Shown: in pieces, positions 54,846-63,778 of the stretch | Layout of the letters: each line of letters opens with the position of its first letter | How positions within the stretch are numbered: position 1 is the stretch's first letter | Assembly: GCF_011038655.2 (NCBI RefSeq) | Contig: NZ_CP064954.1 | Location: 434,001 to 498,000 of the forward strand | DNA from: Corynebacterium lizhenjunii | GTDB taxonomy: Bacteria > Actinomycetota > Actinomycetes > Mycobacteriales > Mycobacteriaceae | Length of the DNA stretch: 64,000 nt | Direction of reading: 5' to 3' | Notes under the pieces: generated by a model | The model's database searches: none | What the model saw: only the letters and a program-made list of their open reading frames with translations | Told to the model about the DNA's origin: nothing | Made by a program: the position numbers and the translations under genes

Positions 54846-54969
54846 TCTGACGGAGATTTCTGGACTGGCTGAGCGTGGCTCGCAGTTTGTGGCCGGTGTG
54901 ACCACCGGTTTGGAGCCCGAGCGTGGTATGTGGTTGAATGTGGGGGTTGCCTATGGCCGGTCGGTTTAG
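54811..54969 (+). CDS. Possible 52-residue ORF overlapping the small membrane protein
   Basis: ATG at 54811, stop at 54967-54969: MGDTTRLAGISSLTEISG, then AERGSQFVAGVTTGLEPERG and MWLNVGVAYGRSV. No clear ribosome binding site, and it overlaps the previous gene by 35 bp. It resembles the 3' remnant of a longer gene as much as a real peptide. 54970-55105 holds only the rplN leader. Confidence 0.25.
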   Translation: MGDTTRLAGISSLTEISGLAERGSQFVAGVTTGLEPERGMWLNVGVAYGRSV

Positions 54970-55105
54970 ACGGTGCGTTTCCGAACCGCTAACCCGAGAC
55001 CCCTCGACTAGTTCGTTGTTGTGCTGTAGCGCTACATGTACATAGACCGCGTGTGTCAAGGACGGAAATCTTGGCGCACATAAATCCAGGTCAAGGAGAC
55101 CCATA

Positions 55106-55474
55106 GTGATTCAGCAAGAATCGCGTCTGCGCGTCGCCGACAACTCTGGTGCACGTGAGATTCTGTGCATCCGCGTTCTCGGTGGTTCTGTGCGACGTTT
55201 CGCTGGCATCGGTGACGTCATCGTCGCCACTGTCAAGGACGCTGTCCCCGGTGGCAACGTGAAGGAAGGTGACGTGGTTAAGGCCGTCATCGTCCGCGCA
55301 AAGAAGGAGACCCGTCGTCCGGACGGCTCCTACATCCGTTTCGATGAGAACGCTGCCGTCATCCTGAAGAATGACTCCGAGCCGCGCGGTACCCGTATCT
55401 TCGGCCCGGTTGCTCGCGAGCTGCGTGACAAGAAGTTCATGAAGATTGTTTCTCTCGCACCGGAGGTGATCTAA
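55106..55474 (+). CDS. rplN: 50S ribosomal protein L14
   Basis: 122 residues from a GTG ([27 protein letters not shown]), with AAGGAG upstream; ends [28 protein letters not shown]. First gene of the spc block. Confidence 0.98.
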   Translation: MIQQESRLRVADNSGAREILCIRVLGGSVRRFAGIGDVIVATVKDAVPGGNVKEGDVVKAVIVRAKKETRRPDGSYIRFDENAAVILKNDSEPRGTRIFGPVARELRDKKFMKIVSLAPEVI

Positions 55475-55479
55475 CTCTT

Positions 55480-55794
55480 ATGAAGATCCACAAGGGCGAC
55501 ATGGTCGTCGTTATCTCCGGCCCCGACAAGGGTGCACAGGGCAAGGTCATCGAGGCCTACCCGAAGCGTGAGCGCGTCCTGGTAGAGGGCGTCAACCGCA
55601 TCAAGAAGCACGTCGCCAACTCCGCTGCTGAGCGCGGCGCAGAGTCCGGCGGAATTGTCACCCAGGAAGCTCCGATCCACGTGTCCAACGTGGCGCTGAT
55701 CGACTCCGAGGGTAACCCAACTCGCGTTGGCTACCGTTTCGATGAGAACGGCAAGAAGGTCCGCATCGCACGTAGCAACGGGAAGGACATCTAA
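55480..55794 (+). CDS. rplX: 50S ribosomal protein L24
   Basis: 104 residues with the KOW motif [40 protein letters not shown]. It initiates 50S assembly. Confidence 0.98.
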   Translation: MKIHKGDMVVVISGPDKGAQGKVIEAYPKRERVLVEGVNRIKKHVANSAAERGAESGGIVTQEAPIHVSNVALIDSEGNPTRVGYRFDENGKKVRIARSNGKDI

Positions 55795-55796
55795 TC

Positions 55797-56348
55797 ATGA
55801 GCGAGAACTACACTCCGCGTCTGAAGACCCGCTACCGCGAGGAAATCAAGAACACCCTCAATGAGGAGTTCAAGTACGACAACGTCATGCAGATCCCTGG
55901 CGTGGTCAAGGTTGTCGTCAACATGGGTGTGGGCGACGCTGCCCGCGACTCTAAGGTGATCAATGGCGCTCTGGAAGACCTGACCGCCATCACCGGCCAG
56001 AAGCCGCAGGTGCGTCGCGCCCGCAAGTCCATCGCAAACTTCAAGCTGCGTGAGGGCATGCCCATCGGTGCTCGTGTCACCCTGCGTGGCGACCGCATGT
56101 GGGAGTTCCTGGACCGCCTGCTGACCATCGCTCTGCCGCGTATTCGTGACTTCCGTGGTCTGTCTGACCAGCAGTTCGACGGCCGTGGTAACTACACCTT
56201 CGGCCTGTCCGAGCAGTCCATGTTCTACGAGATCGACATCGATAAGATCGACCGCCCGCGCGGTATGGACATCACCGTGGTCACCACCGCCACCAACGAT
56301 GAAGAAGGCCGCCGCCTGCTCAAGGAGCTCGGCTTCCCCTTCAAGTAA
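55797..56348 (+). CDS. rplE: 50S ribosomal protein L5
   Basis: 183 residues: [71 protein letters not shown]. Binds 5S rRNA. rpsN (S14), which follows it in many bacteria, is missing here. Confidence 0.98.
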   Translation: MSENYTPRLKTRYREEIKNTLNEEFKYDNVMQIPGVVKVVVNMGVGDAARDSKVINGALEDLTAITGQKPQVRRARKSIANFKLREGMPIGARVTLRGDRMWEFLDRLLTIALPRIRDFRGLSDQQFDGRGNYTFGLSEQSMFYEIDIDKIDRPRGMDITVVTTATNDEEGRRLLKELGFPFK

Positions 56349-56372
56349 ATCAAGGTAACCCCGTGTTGCTGT

Positions 56373-56427
56373 AACCCCGGCCTTCAGGCTAGCCAGTGCG
56401 CTAGACCCTGACAGGCCGGGGTTTTCT
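56373..56427 (+). terminator. Terminator after rplE
   Basis: An 11-bp stem AACCCCGGCCT / AGGCCGGGGTT followed by TTCTTAT. It ends the first spc segment. Confidence 0.85.
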
Positions 56428-56449
56428 TATGCCCAACCGGCAAAAAGCC

Positions 56450-56455
56450 TATACT
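56450..56455 (+). promoter_or_regulatory. Candidate -10 box of the formate/nitrite channel gene
   Basis: TATACT 36 bp before the ATG, flanked by two copies of CAACCGG. No good -35. Confidence 0.4.
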
Positions 56456-56490
56456 CAACCGGAAAAGATTCAGCACTCCTGAGGAAACAC

Positions 56491-57276
56491 ATGTCACTAA
56501 ACGAATCCGCAGCAGCGGGTACCGCCAAGAAGGTCGCGCTGCTAGAAAAATCACCGGCTCGTTTTGCTGCCCGCTCCACCCTGGGTGGCGTCTACCTCGC
56601 CATCGGCACTGCTTTTGCCGGGGCGGTGGGCCAAGCCGTGGAACAATTGGCGCCCGGCTTGGGTAGCGTCACCTTCGCCATGCTCTTCGGCCTCGGCTTG
56701 TTCGCGATCGTCATCCTGGGCGCGGACCTGGCCACCGGAAACATGATGTTCATGGCCTATGGTGCGACCACCAAACAGATCAGCTGGGGCAAAGCCATTT
56801 GGCTGGTCGTGGTCACTACGTTCTTTAATTTGGTGGGCGCCGTTATCTTCGCCGCGGGCATGGGCATGTCCGCAAAACTGGGAGGCATACCCATTGATCA
56901 CTTGCTGGTCACCCTCTCCGAGGGAAAGCTGGGCAAGGACCCGGCGGGCATGTTCGTAGAGGCCATGCTGGCGAACTTCGTGGTCAACATGGCGATTGTT
57001 GGCGCGATGTTTGCCAAGGACATCGTGAGTAAGTTCGTGGTTATCCTGCCCATCATCGCCGCTTTTGTGGGACTGGGCTTGGAGCACGTCATTGCCAACT
57101 TCTGCCTGATGACCTTGGCCATCTTCGGTGCCGCGGAGCTGCCCGCGGTCTTCGACTTCGCCCACATTGCTCTGAACTGGTCCATAGTGTGGGTGGGCAA
57201 CTTCGTAGGCGGCGGGCTGCTGATCGGCAGCCTTTACGCCTGGCTGAACTCTGGCCCAGAGGAGTACCGGGACTAG
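56491..57276 (+). CDS. Formate/nitrite transporter (FNT family)
   Basis: 261 residues, six membrane segments in an aquaporin-like fold. FNT signatures: LGADLATGNMMFMAYG after helix 2, GLEHVIANFCLM (selectivity His) and WVGNFVGGGLLIGSLY. Beside fdhD, so formate is the likely ion, but nitrite cannot be excluded. Overlaps fdhD tail to tail by 4 bp. Confidence 0.88.
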   Translation: MSLNESAAAGTAKKVALLEKSPARFAARSTLGGVYLAIGTAFAGAVGQAVEQLAPGLGSVTFAMLFGLGLFAIVILGADLATGNMMFMAYGATTKQISWGKAIWLVVVTTFFNLVGAVIFAAGMGMSAKLGGIPIDHLLVTLSEGKLGKDPAGMFVEAMLANFVVNMAIVGAMFAKDIVSKFVVILPIIAAFVGLGLEHVIANFCLMTLAIFGAAELPAVFDFAHIALNWSIVWVGNFVGGGLLIGSLYAWLNSGPEEYRD

Positions 57277-58115
57277 TCTGCCAGGCGCCCGGAGTACAGA
57301 TTGAAGGTATCGCCCCGGGCAAAGCCGATAAGGGTGAGGCCCGTTTGGCGTGCGGTCTCTACCGCCAGCGAGCTTGCTGCCGATACCGCTACTAGCGTGC
57401 CGATGCCTGCCATGGCCGCCTTTTGCACCAACTCAAAGCTGGCCCGGGAGCTGAGCACCAGAATCAGGTCCTTGGCAGGAAGGCGGTTCTGAAGCAGCAG
57501 GTGGCCAATGACCTTGTCCGCAGCGTTGTGCCGGCCGACGTCCTCGCGCACCACCACCGGGTTGCCCGCAAAGTCAAAGGCACCCGCAGCGTGGATGCCG
57601 CCGGTTTTGCGGAATTGTTTCTGGTGTTCCCGTAAGGAAGCAGGCAACTGGGCGATAAGCTCCGGATCCACCGGGACGTCCGGCAGCGGGTAGCGGGTGC
57701 GCTTGTGCAGTTGCTCAATTGACGCCGTGCCGCACACCCCGCACGCGGAGCTGGTTAGGGTTAGCCGCAGGTCGGTCAGGTTGAGCGCGTGGGGGTCGCG
57801 TAGCTCGACATCGAGCAAGTTGTAGGTGTTTTCGGCCATGCCAGACGGGCCGCTGGTCACCGAACCCGCGCAGTAGCGGGCCTCAAGCACATCGCTGCTA
57901 GAGACAATGTGGCCTTCGGAATGCAAGAATCCGTGAGCCAGCTCAATGTCATGGCCCGGAGTGCGCATGGTGGTAGTTAGCGTCTGGCCGCCGACCCGGA
58001 TCTCCAAAGGTTCCTCACCAGCCACTACATCCGCGCGCGTATCCGCTACAAGCTGTCCGTGGGAGCCCCTCCGGATCTTAGTTACTGCATAGGTGGAATT
58101 GACCCTGCCCGCCAC
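57273..58115 (-). CDS. fdhD: Formate dehydrogenase accessory sulfurtransferase FdhD
   Basis: 280 residues. The catalytic CxxC appears as SSACGVCGTASIEQL, with family motifs HDIELAHGFLHSEGHI, GGIHAAGAFDFAGN, VVREDVGRHNAADKVIGHLL and LVLSSRASFELVQKAAMAGI. It transfers sulfur to the molybdenum cofactor of formate dehydrogenase. No formate dehydrogenase gene is in the window. Confidence 0.95.
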   Translation of the reverse strand: MAGRVNSTYAVTKIRRGSHGQLVADTRADVVAGEEPLEIRVGGQTLTTTMRTPGHDIELAHGFLHSEGHIVSSSDVLEARYCAGSVTSGPSGMAENTYNLLDVELRDPHALNLTDLRLTLTSSACGVCGTASIEQLHKRTRYPLPDVPVDPELIAQLPASLREHQKQFRKTGGIHAAGAFDFAGNPVVVREDVGRHNAADKVIGHLLLQNRLPAKDLILVLSSRASFELVQKAAMAGIGTLVAVSAASSLAVETARQTGLTLIGFARGDTFNLYSGRLAD

Positions 58116-58417
58116 TAGGACAACCTCGCAGACAATGTAGCGATGTGCGCCCGTGCCTGGCTTAAGTCGTTGGAGGCCAGGCCGACCAAGAAGGCCGTCA
58201 GCGGTGCGGCTGGGCGCGAGCGATTATGGGCGACTTTCCGCGTGAGGTCGAGCAGCTCCCGTGTTAATTCGCGGGCGGCCTCGGGCGGCAAATCCAGCAG
58301 TTGTGCGGCCTCGGCCAGCCACTGGTGTGCGCTGAGCATGGGGTCAGCAGAGGAGGAGGGGGCATCGGCAAGCTGAGGGGCATCGGCAAGCTGGGGGGCA
58401 TCGCTGGAAGAGTGCAT
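58115..58417 (-). CDS. DUF6457-domain protein with motif-derived N-terminal extension
   Basis: 100 residues. Residues 28-100 match the small DUF6457 domain that accompanies molybdenum cofactor genes in actinobacteria (WLAEAAQLLDLPPEAARELTRELLDLTRKVAHNRSRPAAPLTAFLVGLA). The first 26 residues (SSSDAPQLADAPQLADAPSS) come from two exact and one decayed tandem copies of the dispersed 15-bp word. Stop and start share a base with fdhD, so they form one operon. Confidence 0.8.
   Translation of the reverse strand: MHSSSDAPQLADAPQLADAPSSSADPMLSAHQWLAEAAQLLDLPPEAARELTRELLDLTRKVAHNRSRPAAPLTAFLVGLASNDLSQARAHIATLSARLS
58358..58373 (+). repeat. Dispersed 15-bp motif copy (exact)
   Basis: GGGGGCATCGGCAAGC, first of a close tandem pair in the DUF6457 gene; coding strand Leu-Ala-Asp-Ala-Pro. 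Confidence 0.85.
58377..58391 (+). repeat. Dispersed 15-bp motif copy (exact)
   Basis: GGGGCATCGGCAAGC, 19 bp after the previous copy; a third, decayed copy GGGGGGCATCGCTGG follows at 58394-58408. Confidence 0.85.
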
Positions 58418-58807
58418 GGCGCCCGAGTCTAATACGGGATGCGCCGGCGGGGCAGGGCCAGGCGGGAGGACTTGTCAAAGCAGCTGGTGGGGTGTAAAGT
58501 CGCCGTTTGGACTCGTGCCTGCTGGAAACGGCGGGTACAAGCCAGGTAAGAATTTCACATCTACTTTGTTGTAGGCCCACCGCCAGTTTGCGGACCGTGT
58601 ATGCATCAAAGGGCAGCGAGCACCAACGGTATTGACCGCCTGGGGCGCGAAGTGGCCCAAAATCACACGGACAACGCTTTGGTGGTGCTCAGGCGAGTGG
58701 AGCTTTAGCGCCACGTGTGTGCGCCGCATAGACGCCCGCACGCCAGCCGAGCGACCGGAACAACCGGCACGGGAACCGCAGCGAGAAAGGTAAACGGTCA
58801 CTTAACC
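58418..58807. other. Divergent region between the DUF6457 gene and rpsH
   Basis: 390 bp with the rpsH promoter and a leader of roughly 300 nt; no gene or known leader-binding structure recognised. Confidence 0.5.
58472..58500 (+). promoter_or_regulatory. Candidate sigma-A promoter of the rpsH segment
   Basis: TTGTCA, 17 bp, TAAAGT. A new promoter is needed here because rplE ends in a terminator and minus-strand genes intervene. Confidence 0.55.
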
Positions 58808-59191
58808 ATGACCATGACTGATCCTATCGCCGACATGCTGTCGCGCGTGCGCAATGCAAACCACGCGCACCACGACACCGTGTCGATGCCGACCTCCAAG
58901 ATCAAGGTGAACATTGCCGAGATCCTGAAGAAGGAAGGCTACATTGCAAACTACACCGTTGAAGGCCGCGAGCTTACCCTCGAGCTGAAGTACAACAACC
59001 GTGAGCGCTCCCTGTCCGGTCTGCGCCGCGTGTCCAAGCCGGGTCTGCGTGTGTACGCTAAGTCCACCAACTTGCCAAAGGTCCTGGGCGGCCTGGGCGT
59101 GGCCATCATCTCCACGTCCCAGGGTCTGCTCACCGACCGTGAGGCTCAGGAGAAGGGTGTAGGCGGAGAAGTTCTCGCCTACATCTGGTAA
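58808..59191 (+). CDS. rpsH: 30S ribosomal protein S8
   Basis: 127 residues from the ATG at 58808 ([46 protein letters not shown]); ends [11 protein letters not shown]. An ATG at 58814 is also possible. Central 16S rRNA binder. Confidence 0.97.
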   Translation: MTMTDPIADMLSRVRNANHAHHDTVSMPTSKIKVNIAEILKKEGYIANYTVEGRELTLELKYNNRERSLSGLRRVSKPGLRVYAKSTNLPKVLGGLGVAIISTSQGLLTDREAQEKGVGGEVLAYIW

Positions 59192-59205
59192 GGGAGGATT
59201 GACAC

Positions 59206-59742
59206 ATGTCACGAGTAGGTCTCGCACCCATCACCGTCCCTTCTGGCGTTGACATTTCCATCAACGGCCAGTCCGTAGACATCAAGGGCCCGAAGGGCAC
59301 GCTGAATGTGGCTCTGCCGGAGCCCATTACCGCTGTTCTGGAGGACAACGAGCTCAAGGCCGTCCGTCCGGACGACCACCGCAAGAACCGTGCCCTGCAC
59401 GGCCTGTCCCGCTCTCTGCTCAACAACGCCGTCGTCGGCGTGACCGAGGGCTACACCATCAAGATGGAAATCTTCGGTGTGGGCTACCGCGTGCAGCAGA
59501 AGGGCAAGGACCTGGAGTTCGCCCTGGGTTACTCCCACCCGATCCTCATGGAGGCTCCGGAGGGAATTACCTTCGCAGTAGACGGCGCTACCAAGCTGTC
59601 CGTTTCTGGTATTGACAAGCAACAAGTCGGTCAGATCGCCGCGTACATTCGCCGTCTGCGTAAGGATGATCCTTACAAAGGCAAGGGCATTCGCTACGAA
59701 GGCGAGCAGATCCGTCGCAAGGTCGGAAAGACGGGTAAGTAA
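59206..59742 (+). CDS. rplF: 50S ribosomal protein L6
   Basis: 178 residues: [35 protein letters not shown], and the C-terminal [44 protein letters not shown]. Confidence 0.98.
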   Translation: MSRVGLAPITVPSGVDISINGQSVDIKGPKGTLNVALPEPITAVLEDNELKAVRPDDHRKNRALHGLSRSLLNNAVVGVTEGYTIKMEIFGVGYRVQQKGKDLEFALGYSHPILMEAPEGITFAVDGATKLSVSGIDKQQVGQIAAYIRRLRKDDPYKGKGIRYEGEQIRRKVGKTGK

Positions 59743-59745
59743 GCA

Positions 59746-60147
59746 ATGGCAAACACTGAGAATTCCAAGCGCACCCCGGTCGGCAAGGACATCTCCACGC
59801 GTCGTCGTGAAGCACGCGCCCGCCGCCACTTCCGCATCCGTAAGACCCTGCGCGGCACCGCTGAGGCACCGCGTTTGGTTGTTCACCGTTCCTCGCGCCA
59901 CATGCATGTCCAGGTTATCGATGACCTGGCTGGCCACACCCTGGTCTCCGCTTCTTCCATGGAAGCAGACGTGCGTGGCATCGAAGGCGACAAGAAGGCT
60001 AAGGCCGCTAAGGTTGGCGAGCTGGTAGCACAGCGCGCCAAGGCCGCTGGTATTGAGCGCGTTGTCTTTGACCGCGCTGGCTACAAGTACCACGGCCGTG
60101 TCGCTGCACTGGCTGAGGCTGCCCGCGAAGGTGGTCTGAAGTTCTAA
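59746..60147 (+). CDS. rplR: 50S ribosomal protein L18
   Basis: 133 residues: [52 protein letters not shown], ending [26 protein letters not shown]. 5S rRNA binding. Confidence 0.98.
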   Translation: MANTENSKRTPVGKDISTRRREARARRHFRIRKTLRGTAEAPRLVVHRSSRHMHVQVIDDLAGHTLVSASSMEADVRGIEGDKKAKAAKVGELVAQRAKAAGIERVVFDRAGYKYHGRVAALAEAAREGGLKF

Positions 60148-60184
60148 TGACTGCAAACGGAAACATCAACGGAAGGAACGCCTA

Positions 60185-60811
60185 ATGTCGGACCGTGAAC
60201 AGCGTGTCGGCGGACGCTCCGCCGACAACAAGGACCGTAACAACGGTCGCAAGAATGATCGTCGCAACGATCGTCGCAACCAGCAGGACGCTGAGCGCGA
60301 CAAGTACATCGAGCGCGTAGTCACCATCAACCGTGTCTCCAAGACCGTTAAGGGTGGCCGCAACATGTCGTTTACCGCTTTGGTTGTGGTGGGCGACGGC
60401 CAGGGCATGGTCGGCATCGGCTATGGCAAGGCCAAGGAAGTTCCCGCCGCCATCCAGAAGGGCTCCGAAGAGGCTCGCAAGAACTTCTTCCGCGTCCCGA
60501 TGATTGCCGGCACCATCACCCACCCGGTCGAAGGCCGCGACGCAGCTGGCATCGTGATGATGAAGCCCGCTGCTCCCGGTACCGGTGTGATTGCTGGTGG
60601 CGCTGCCCGTCCGGTGCTGGAATGCGCTGGCGTGCAGGACATCCTGGCTAAGTCCCTGGGTTCTGACAATGCTCTCAACGTCGTCCGCGCTACCGTGGAC
60701 GGCCTCAAGCAGCTGGTTCGCCCCGAAGAGGTCGCTGCCCGCCGCGGCAAGACCGTCGAAGAGGTTACCCCGGCCCGTATGCTGCGCAAGCGCGCAGGTC
60801 AGGAGGCATAA
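60185..60811 (+). CDS. rpsE: 30S ribosomal protein S5
   Basis: 208 residues. A charged N-terminal extension (residues 1-35, [17 protein letters not shown]) precedes [47 protein letters not shown]. Long Arg/Asn N-termini are usual in actinobacterial S5. Confidence 0.98.
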   Translation: MSDREQRVGGRSADNKDRNNGRKNDRRNDRRNQQDAERDKYIERVVTINRVSKTVKGGRNMSFTALVVVGDGQGMVGIGYGKAKEVPAAIQKGSEEARKNFFRVPMIAGTITHPVEGRDAAGIVMMKPAAPGTGVIAGGAARPVLECAGVQDILAKSLGSDNALNVVRATVDGLKQLVRPEEVAARRGKTVEEVTPARMLRKRAGQEA

Positions 60812-60814
60812 ACA

Positions 60815-61000
60815 ATGGCTCTGAAGATTACTCAGGTAAAGGGCCTTGTGGGCACCAAGCCGAACCACCGCGCCAACATTGAGGCCCTGGGCCTCAAGAA
60901 GATCGGTCACACTGTTGTTAAGCAGGACACCCCGATCATCCGCGGCATGATTCACAAGGTGCGTCACCTGGTCACCGTTGAAGAAGTGGCAGGGGAGTAA
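60815..61000 (+). CDS. rpmD: 50S ribosomal protein L30
   Basis: 61 residues: [58 protein letters not shown]. 3 bp after rpsE. Confidence 0.97.
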   Translation: MALKITQVKGLVGTKPNHRANIEALGLKKIGHTVVKQDTPIIRGMIHKVRHLVTVEEVAGE

Positions 61001-61003
61001 ACC

Positions 61004-61453
61004 ATGGCTGACATCATCAAGCTCCACGACCTGCGCCCCGCCGCAGGTTCCAACAAGCCGAAGACCCGCGTTGGCCGCGGTGAGGCATCCAAGGGTAAGA
61101 CCGCAGGTCGCGGTACCAAGGGCACCAAGGCTCGCAAGCAGGTTTCGGCCGCTTTCGAGGGTGGCCAGATGCCGATCCACATGCGTCTGCCGAAGCTCAA
61201 GGGCTTCAAGAACCCGAACCACGTCGTCTTCCAGGTAGTCAACGTCTCTGACCTGGAGAAGGCATTTGCACAGGGCGGCGACGTCACCGTCGCTGACCTG
61301 GTAGCCGCAGGCCTGGTTCGCAAGAACCAGCCGGTCAAGGTTCTGGGCAACGGTGAGATCAGCGTCAAGCTGAACGTCACCGCCGACAAGTTCTCCAAGT
61401 CCGCTGTGGAGAAGATTGAGGCTGCTGGCGGTTCCGCTACCGCTACCAAGTAG
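61004..61453 (+). CDS. rplO: 50S ribosomal protein L15
   Basis: 149 residues: [67 protein letters not shown]. Last gene before the terminator that precedes secY. Confidence 0.98.
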   Translation: MADIIKLHDLRPAAGSNKPKTRVGRGEASKGKTAGRGTKGTKARKQVSAAFEGGQMPIHMRLPKLKGFKNPNHVVFQVVNVSDLEKAFAQGGDVTVADLVAAGLVRKNQPVKVLGNGEISVKLNVTADKFSKSAVEKIEAAGGSATATK

Positions 61454-61467
61454 CCCTCACTCACTTC

Positions 61468-61511
61468 GCACCCGTCGCCTCCGCGTGAGGCTGGCGGGTG
61501 CTTTGTGCTTT
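61468..61511 (+). terminator. Terminator after rplO
   Basis: GCACCCG / CGGGTGC outer stem with an inner GCCTC / GAGGC stem, followed by TTTGTGCTTTCTTT. secY therefore probably has its own promoter in 61596-61774. Confidence 0.75.
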
Positions 61512-61520
61512 CTTTACCCT

Positions 61521-61595
61521 GCTTTCCGATGCCCCCGCCACCCACCGTGCGCCGGGCGGGGTTGCCTGCGGGCGGGGCCGGGGGCATCGGCAAGC
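61521..61595. repeat. Inverted pair of the dispersed 15-bp motif
   Basis: GCTTTCCGATGCCCCC (61521-61536, one mismatch) and GGGGGCATCGGCAAGC (61580-61595, exact) face each other across 43 bp, between the rplO terminator and secY. They can pair as a 16-bp stem. Confidence 0.85.
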
Positions 61596-61774
61596 TCCTG
61601 CTGCCAGGGCTGATGGGGTGGGGAATGTGGCTGATTGGGGTGGTGCTGGTAGGGTAGTGAGGTCATATATGTTCAGCTGTCTCTGAGAAATTGCTTAACG
61701 CGTTGTCTTGGAGGCTAATGAGTTACCACCTCCGTGCGCCCTGGCGGGTGCAGGTAGGCCAGGAGGATTGTTTA

Positions 61775-63100
61775 GTGTCCGCCATTATCCAGGCTTTTAA
61801 GGACGCCGATCTGCGAAAGAAGATCGTCTTCACCATCGTGATGATTATCGCTTATCGTATCGGCGCCCAAATCCCTTCGCCGGGTGTTGATTACGCGTCC
61901 ATCGCGGGCCGTCTGCGCACCCTAACTGCAGACCAGGGCAACCTGTACTCGGTGATCAACCTGTTCTCAGGTGGAGCGCTGCTGCAGCTGTCAATCTTCG
62001 CCATCGGCATCATGCCTTACATTACGGCCTCGATTATTGTGCAGCTGCTGACGGTGGTTATCCCGCGGTTTGAGCAGCTGAAGAAGGAAGGCCAGTCGGG
62101 GCAGGCAAAGATGACGCAGTACACGCGTTATCTGACTTTGGCGCTGGCGCTGTTGCAGTCCTCGGGCATTGTGGCGCTGGCGGACCGTCAGCAGCTGCTG
62201 GGTCAGGGCGTGGAAGTACTGGACCCGAACCGCAATCTGTTTACCCTGATCGTTTTGGTGATCACCATGACCTCCGGCGCCATGTTGGTGATGTGGATGG
62301 GCGAGCTGATTACGGAAAAGGGCATTGGCAACGGCATGTCCTTGCTGATTTTTGCTGGTATTGCCACCCGTCTGCCTACTGACGGCGTGAACATCTTCCA
62401 GAACAATGGCGGCTTGGTCTTTGCCATGATCCTGGCCGGTCTGGTGGTGCTGGTGGTGGGTATTACCTTCATCGAGCAAGGCCAGCGTCGCGTCCCGGTT
62501 CAGTACGCCAAGCGCATGGTAGGCCGCCGCCAGTATGGCGGGTCCTCCACCTACCTGCCGTTGAAGGTCAACCAGGCGGGCGTTATCCCGGTTATCTTTG
62601 CGTCCTCGCTGATTTACATGCCGGTGCTGATTACGCAGATTGTCAACTCTGGTTCCGCAGAAACCCCGGATAACTGGTGGATGCGAAACGTGATTGTGCA
62701 CCTGCAGGCGCCGAGCTCCTGGCAGTACATTGTGCTCTACTTCGTGCTGACCATCTTCTTCGCCTATTTCTACGTTTCCGTGCAGTATGACCCGGCGGAG
62801 CAGGCGGACAACATGAAGCGCTATGGTGGATTCATTCCGGGCATCCGCCCGGGCCGGCCGACTGCAGAGTATCTGGGTTTTGTGATGAACCGCCTGCTCT
62901 TCGTGGGCTCGCTCTACCTGGCGCTGATCGCCATTTTGCCCAACATCCTCCTGGACCTAGGCGTGGGTAGCTCCTCTGCCAGTGGCGCCTCCGCGTTCGG
63001 CGGTACGGCTATCCTGATTATGGTCTCGGTTGCTTTGACTACGGTTAAGCAGATTGAGTCCCAGCTTCTCCAATCCAACTACGAAGGACTTCTAAAGTAA
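61775..63100 (+). CDS. secY: Preprotein translocase subunit SecY
   Basis: 441 residues from the GTG at 61775 with AGGAGGA 7 nt upstream ([39 protein letters not shown]). Ten membrane segments; plug region [31 protein letters not shown]; cytoplasmic loop [41 protein letters not shown]. It is the Sec channel. Shares one base with adk. Confidence 0.97.
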   Translation: MSAIIQAFKDADLRKKIVFTIVMIIAYRIGAQIPSPGVDYASIAGRLRTLTADQGNLYSVINLFSGGALLQLSIFAIGIMPYITASIIVQLLTVVIPRFEQLKKEGQSGQAKMTQYTRYLTLALALLQSSGIVALADRQQLLGQGVEVLDPNRNLFTLIVLVITMTSGAMLVMWMGELITEKGIGNGMSLLIFAGIATRLPTDGVNIFQNNGGLVFAMILAGLVVLVVGITFIEQGQRRVPVQYAKRMVGRRQYGGSSTYLPLKVNQAGVIPVIFASSLIYMPVLITQIVNSGSAETPDNWWMRNVIVHLQAPSSWQYIVLYFVLTIFFAYFYVSVQYDPAEQADNMKRYGGFIPGIRPGRPTAEYLGFVMNRLLFVGSLYLALIAILPNILLDLGVGSSSASGASAFGGTAILIMVSVALTTVKQIESQLLQSNYEGLLK

Positions 63101-63645
63101 TGCGTTACGTACTTCTTGGCCCTCCCGGTGCCGGCAAGGGCACCCAGGCAGCAATCCTCAGCGAGAAGCTGGGGGTCCCGCACATCTCTACCGGGGACCT
63201 CTTCCGTGCCAACATTGGCGAAGGCACCCCGCTGGGTGTGGAGGCAAAGTCCTACATTGATGCAGGCAAGCTAGTGCCTACCGATGTCACTGCCCGCATG
63301 GTCGCCGACCGCCTCAACCAGGACGATGCCGCCGCAGGCTTCCTGCTGGACGGGTTTCCCCGCACCGTGGAGCAGGCCGACATTCTGGCCCAGCTCTTGG
63401 CAGACAAGGGCCAGCAGCTAGACGGCGTGATTAACTACGAAGTCTCTGAGGACGTGGTGGTCGAGCGCATGCTCGCTCGCGGCCGCGCCGATGACAACGA
63501 GGAGACCATCCGTACCCGCCTGGGTGTCTACCGCGAGGAGACCTTCCCGCTGATCCAGCACTACGGGGAGGAGATCATCTCCATCAAGGCAGAGGGTACC
63601 GTGGAAGATATTAACCAGCGCACCCTCGCCGCCCTAGGCAAGTAG
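63100..63645 (+). CDS. adk: Adenylate kinase
   Basis: 181 residues: [58 protein letters not shown]. It is the short form without the extended LID insert, usual in actinobacteria. Interconverts AMP, ADP and ATP. Confidence 0.97.
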   Translation: MRYVLLGPPGAGKGTQAAILSEKLGVPHISTGDLFRANIGEGTPLGVEAKSYIDAGKLVPTDVTARMVADRLNQDDAAAGFLLDGFPRTVEQADILAQLLADKGQQLDGVINYEVSEDVVVERMLARGRADDNEETIRTRLGVYREETFPLIQHYGEEIISIKAEGTVEDINQRTLAALGK

Positions 63646-63659
63646 CCCTCACACACGCC

Positions 63660-63707
63660 GGGCGCGGGGATAGAGCTGCTGCGAGCAGCGCGACCTTCCC
63701 CGCGCCC
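63660..63707. other. Hairpin between adk and map
   Basis: An 11-bp perfect stem GGGCGCGGGGA / TCCCCGCGCCC enclosing a second hairpin (GCTGCTGCGAGCAGC), followed by TCGCTGTTTTCC. It may act as a partial terminator or processing site within secY-adk-map. Confidence 0.55.
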
Positions 63708-63778
63708 TCGCTGTTTTCCGGTCCCTTCACTGCCCCGTCTACGCCTTTTATCCACTGCACCCCGCAAGGAGCCCCCGC

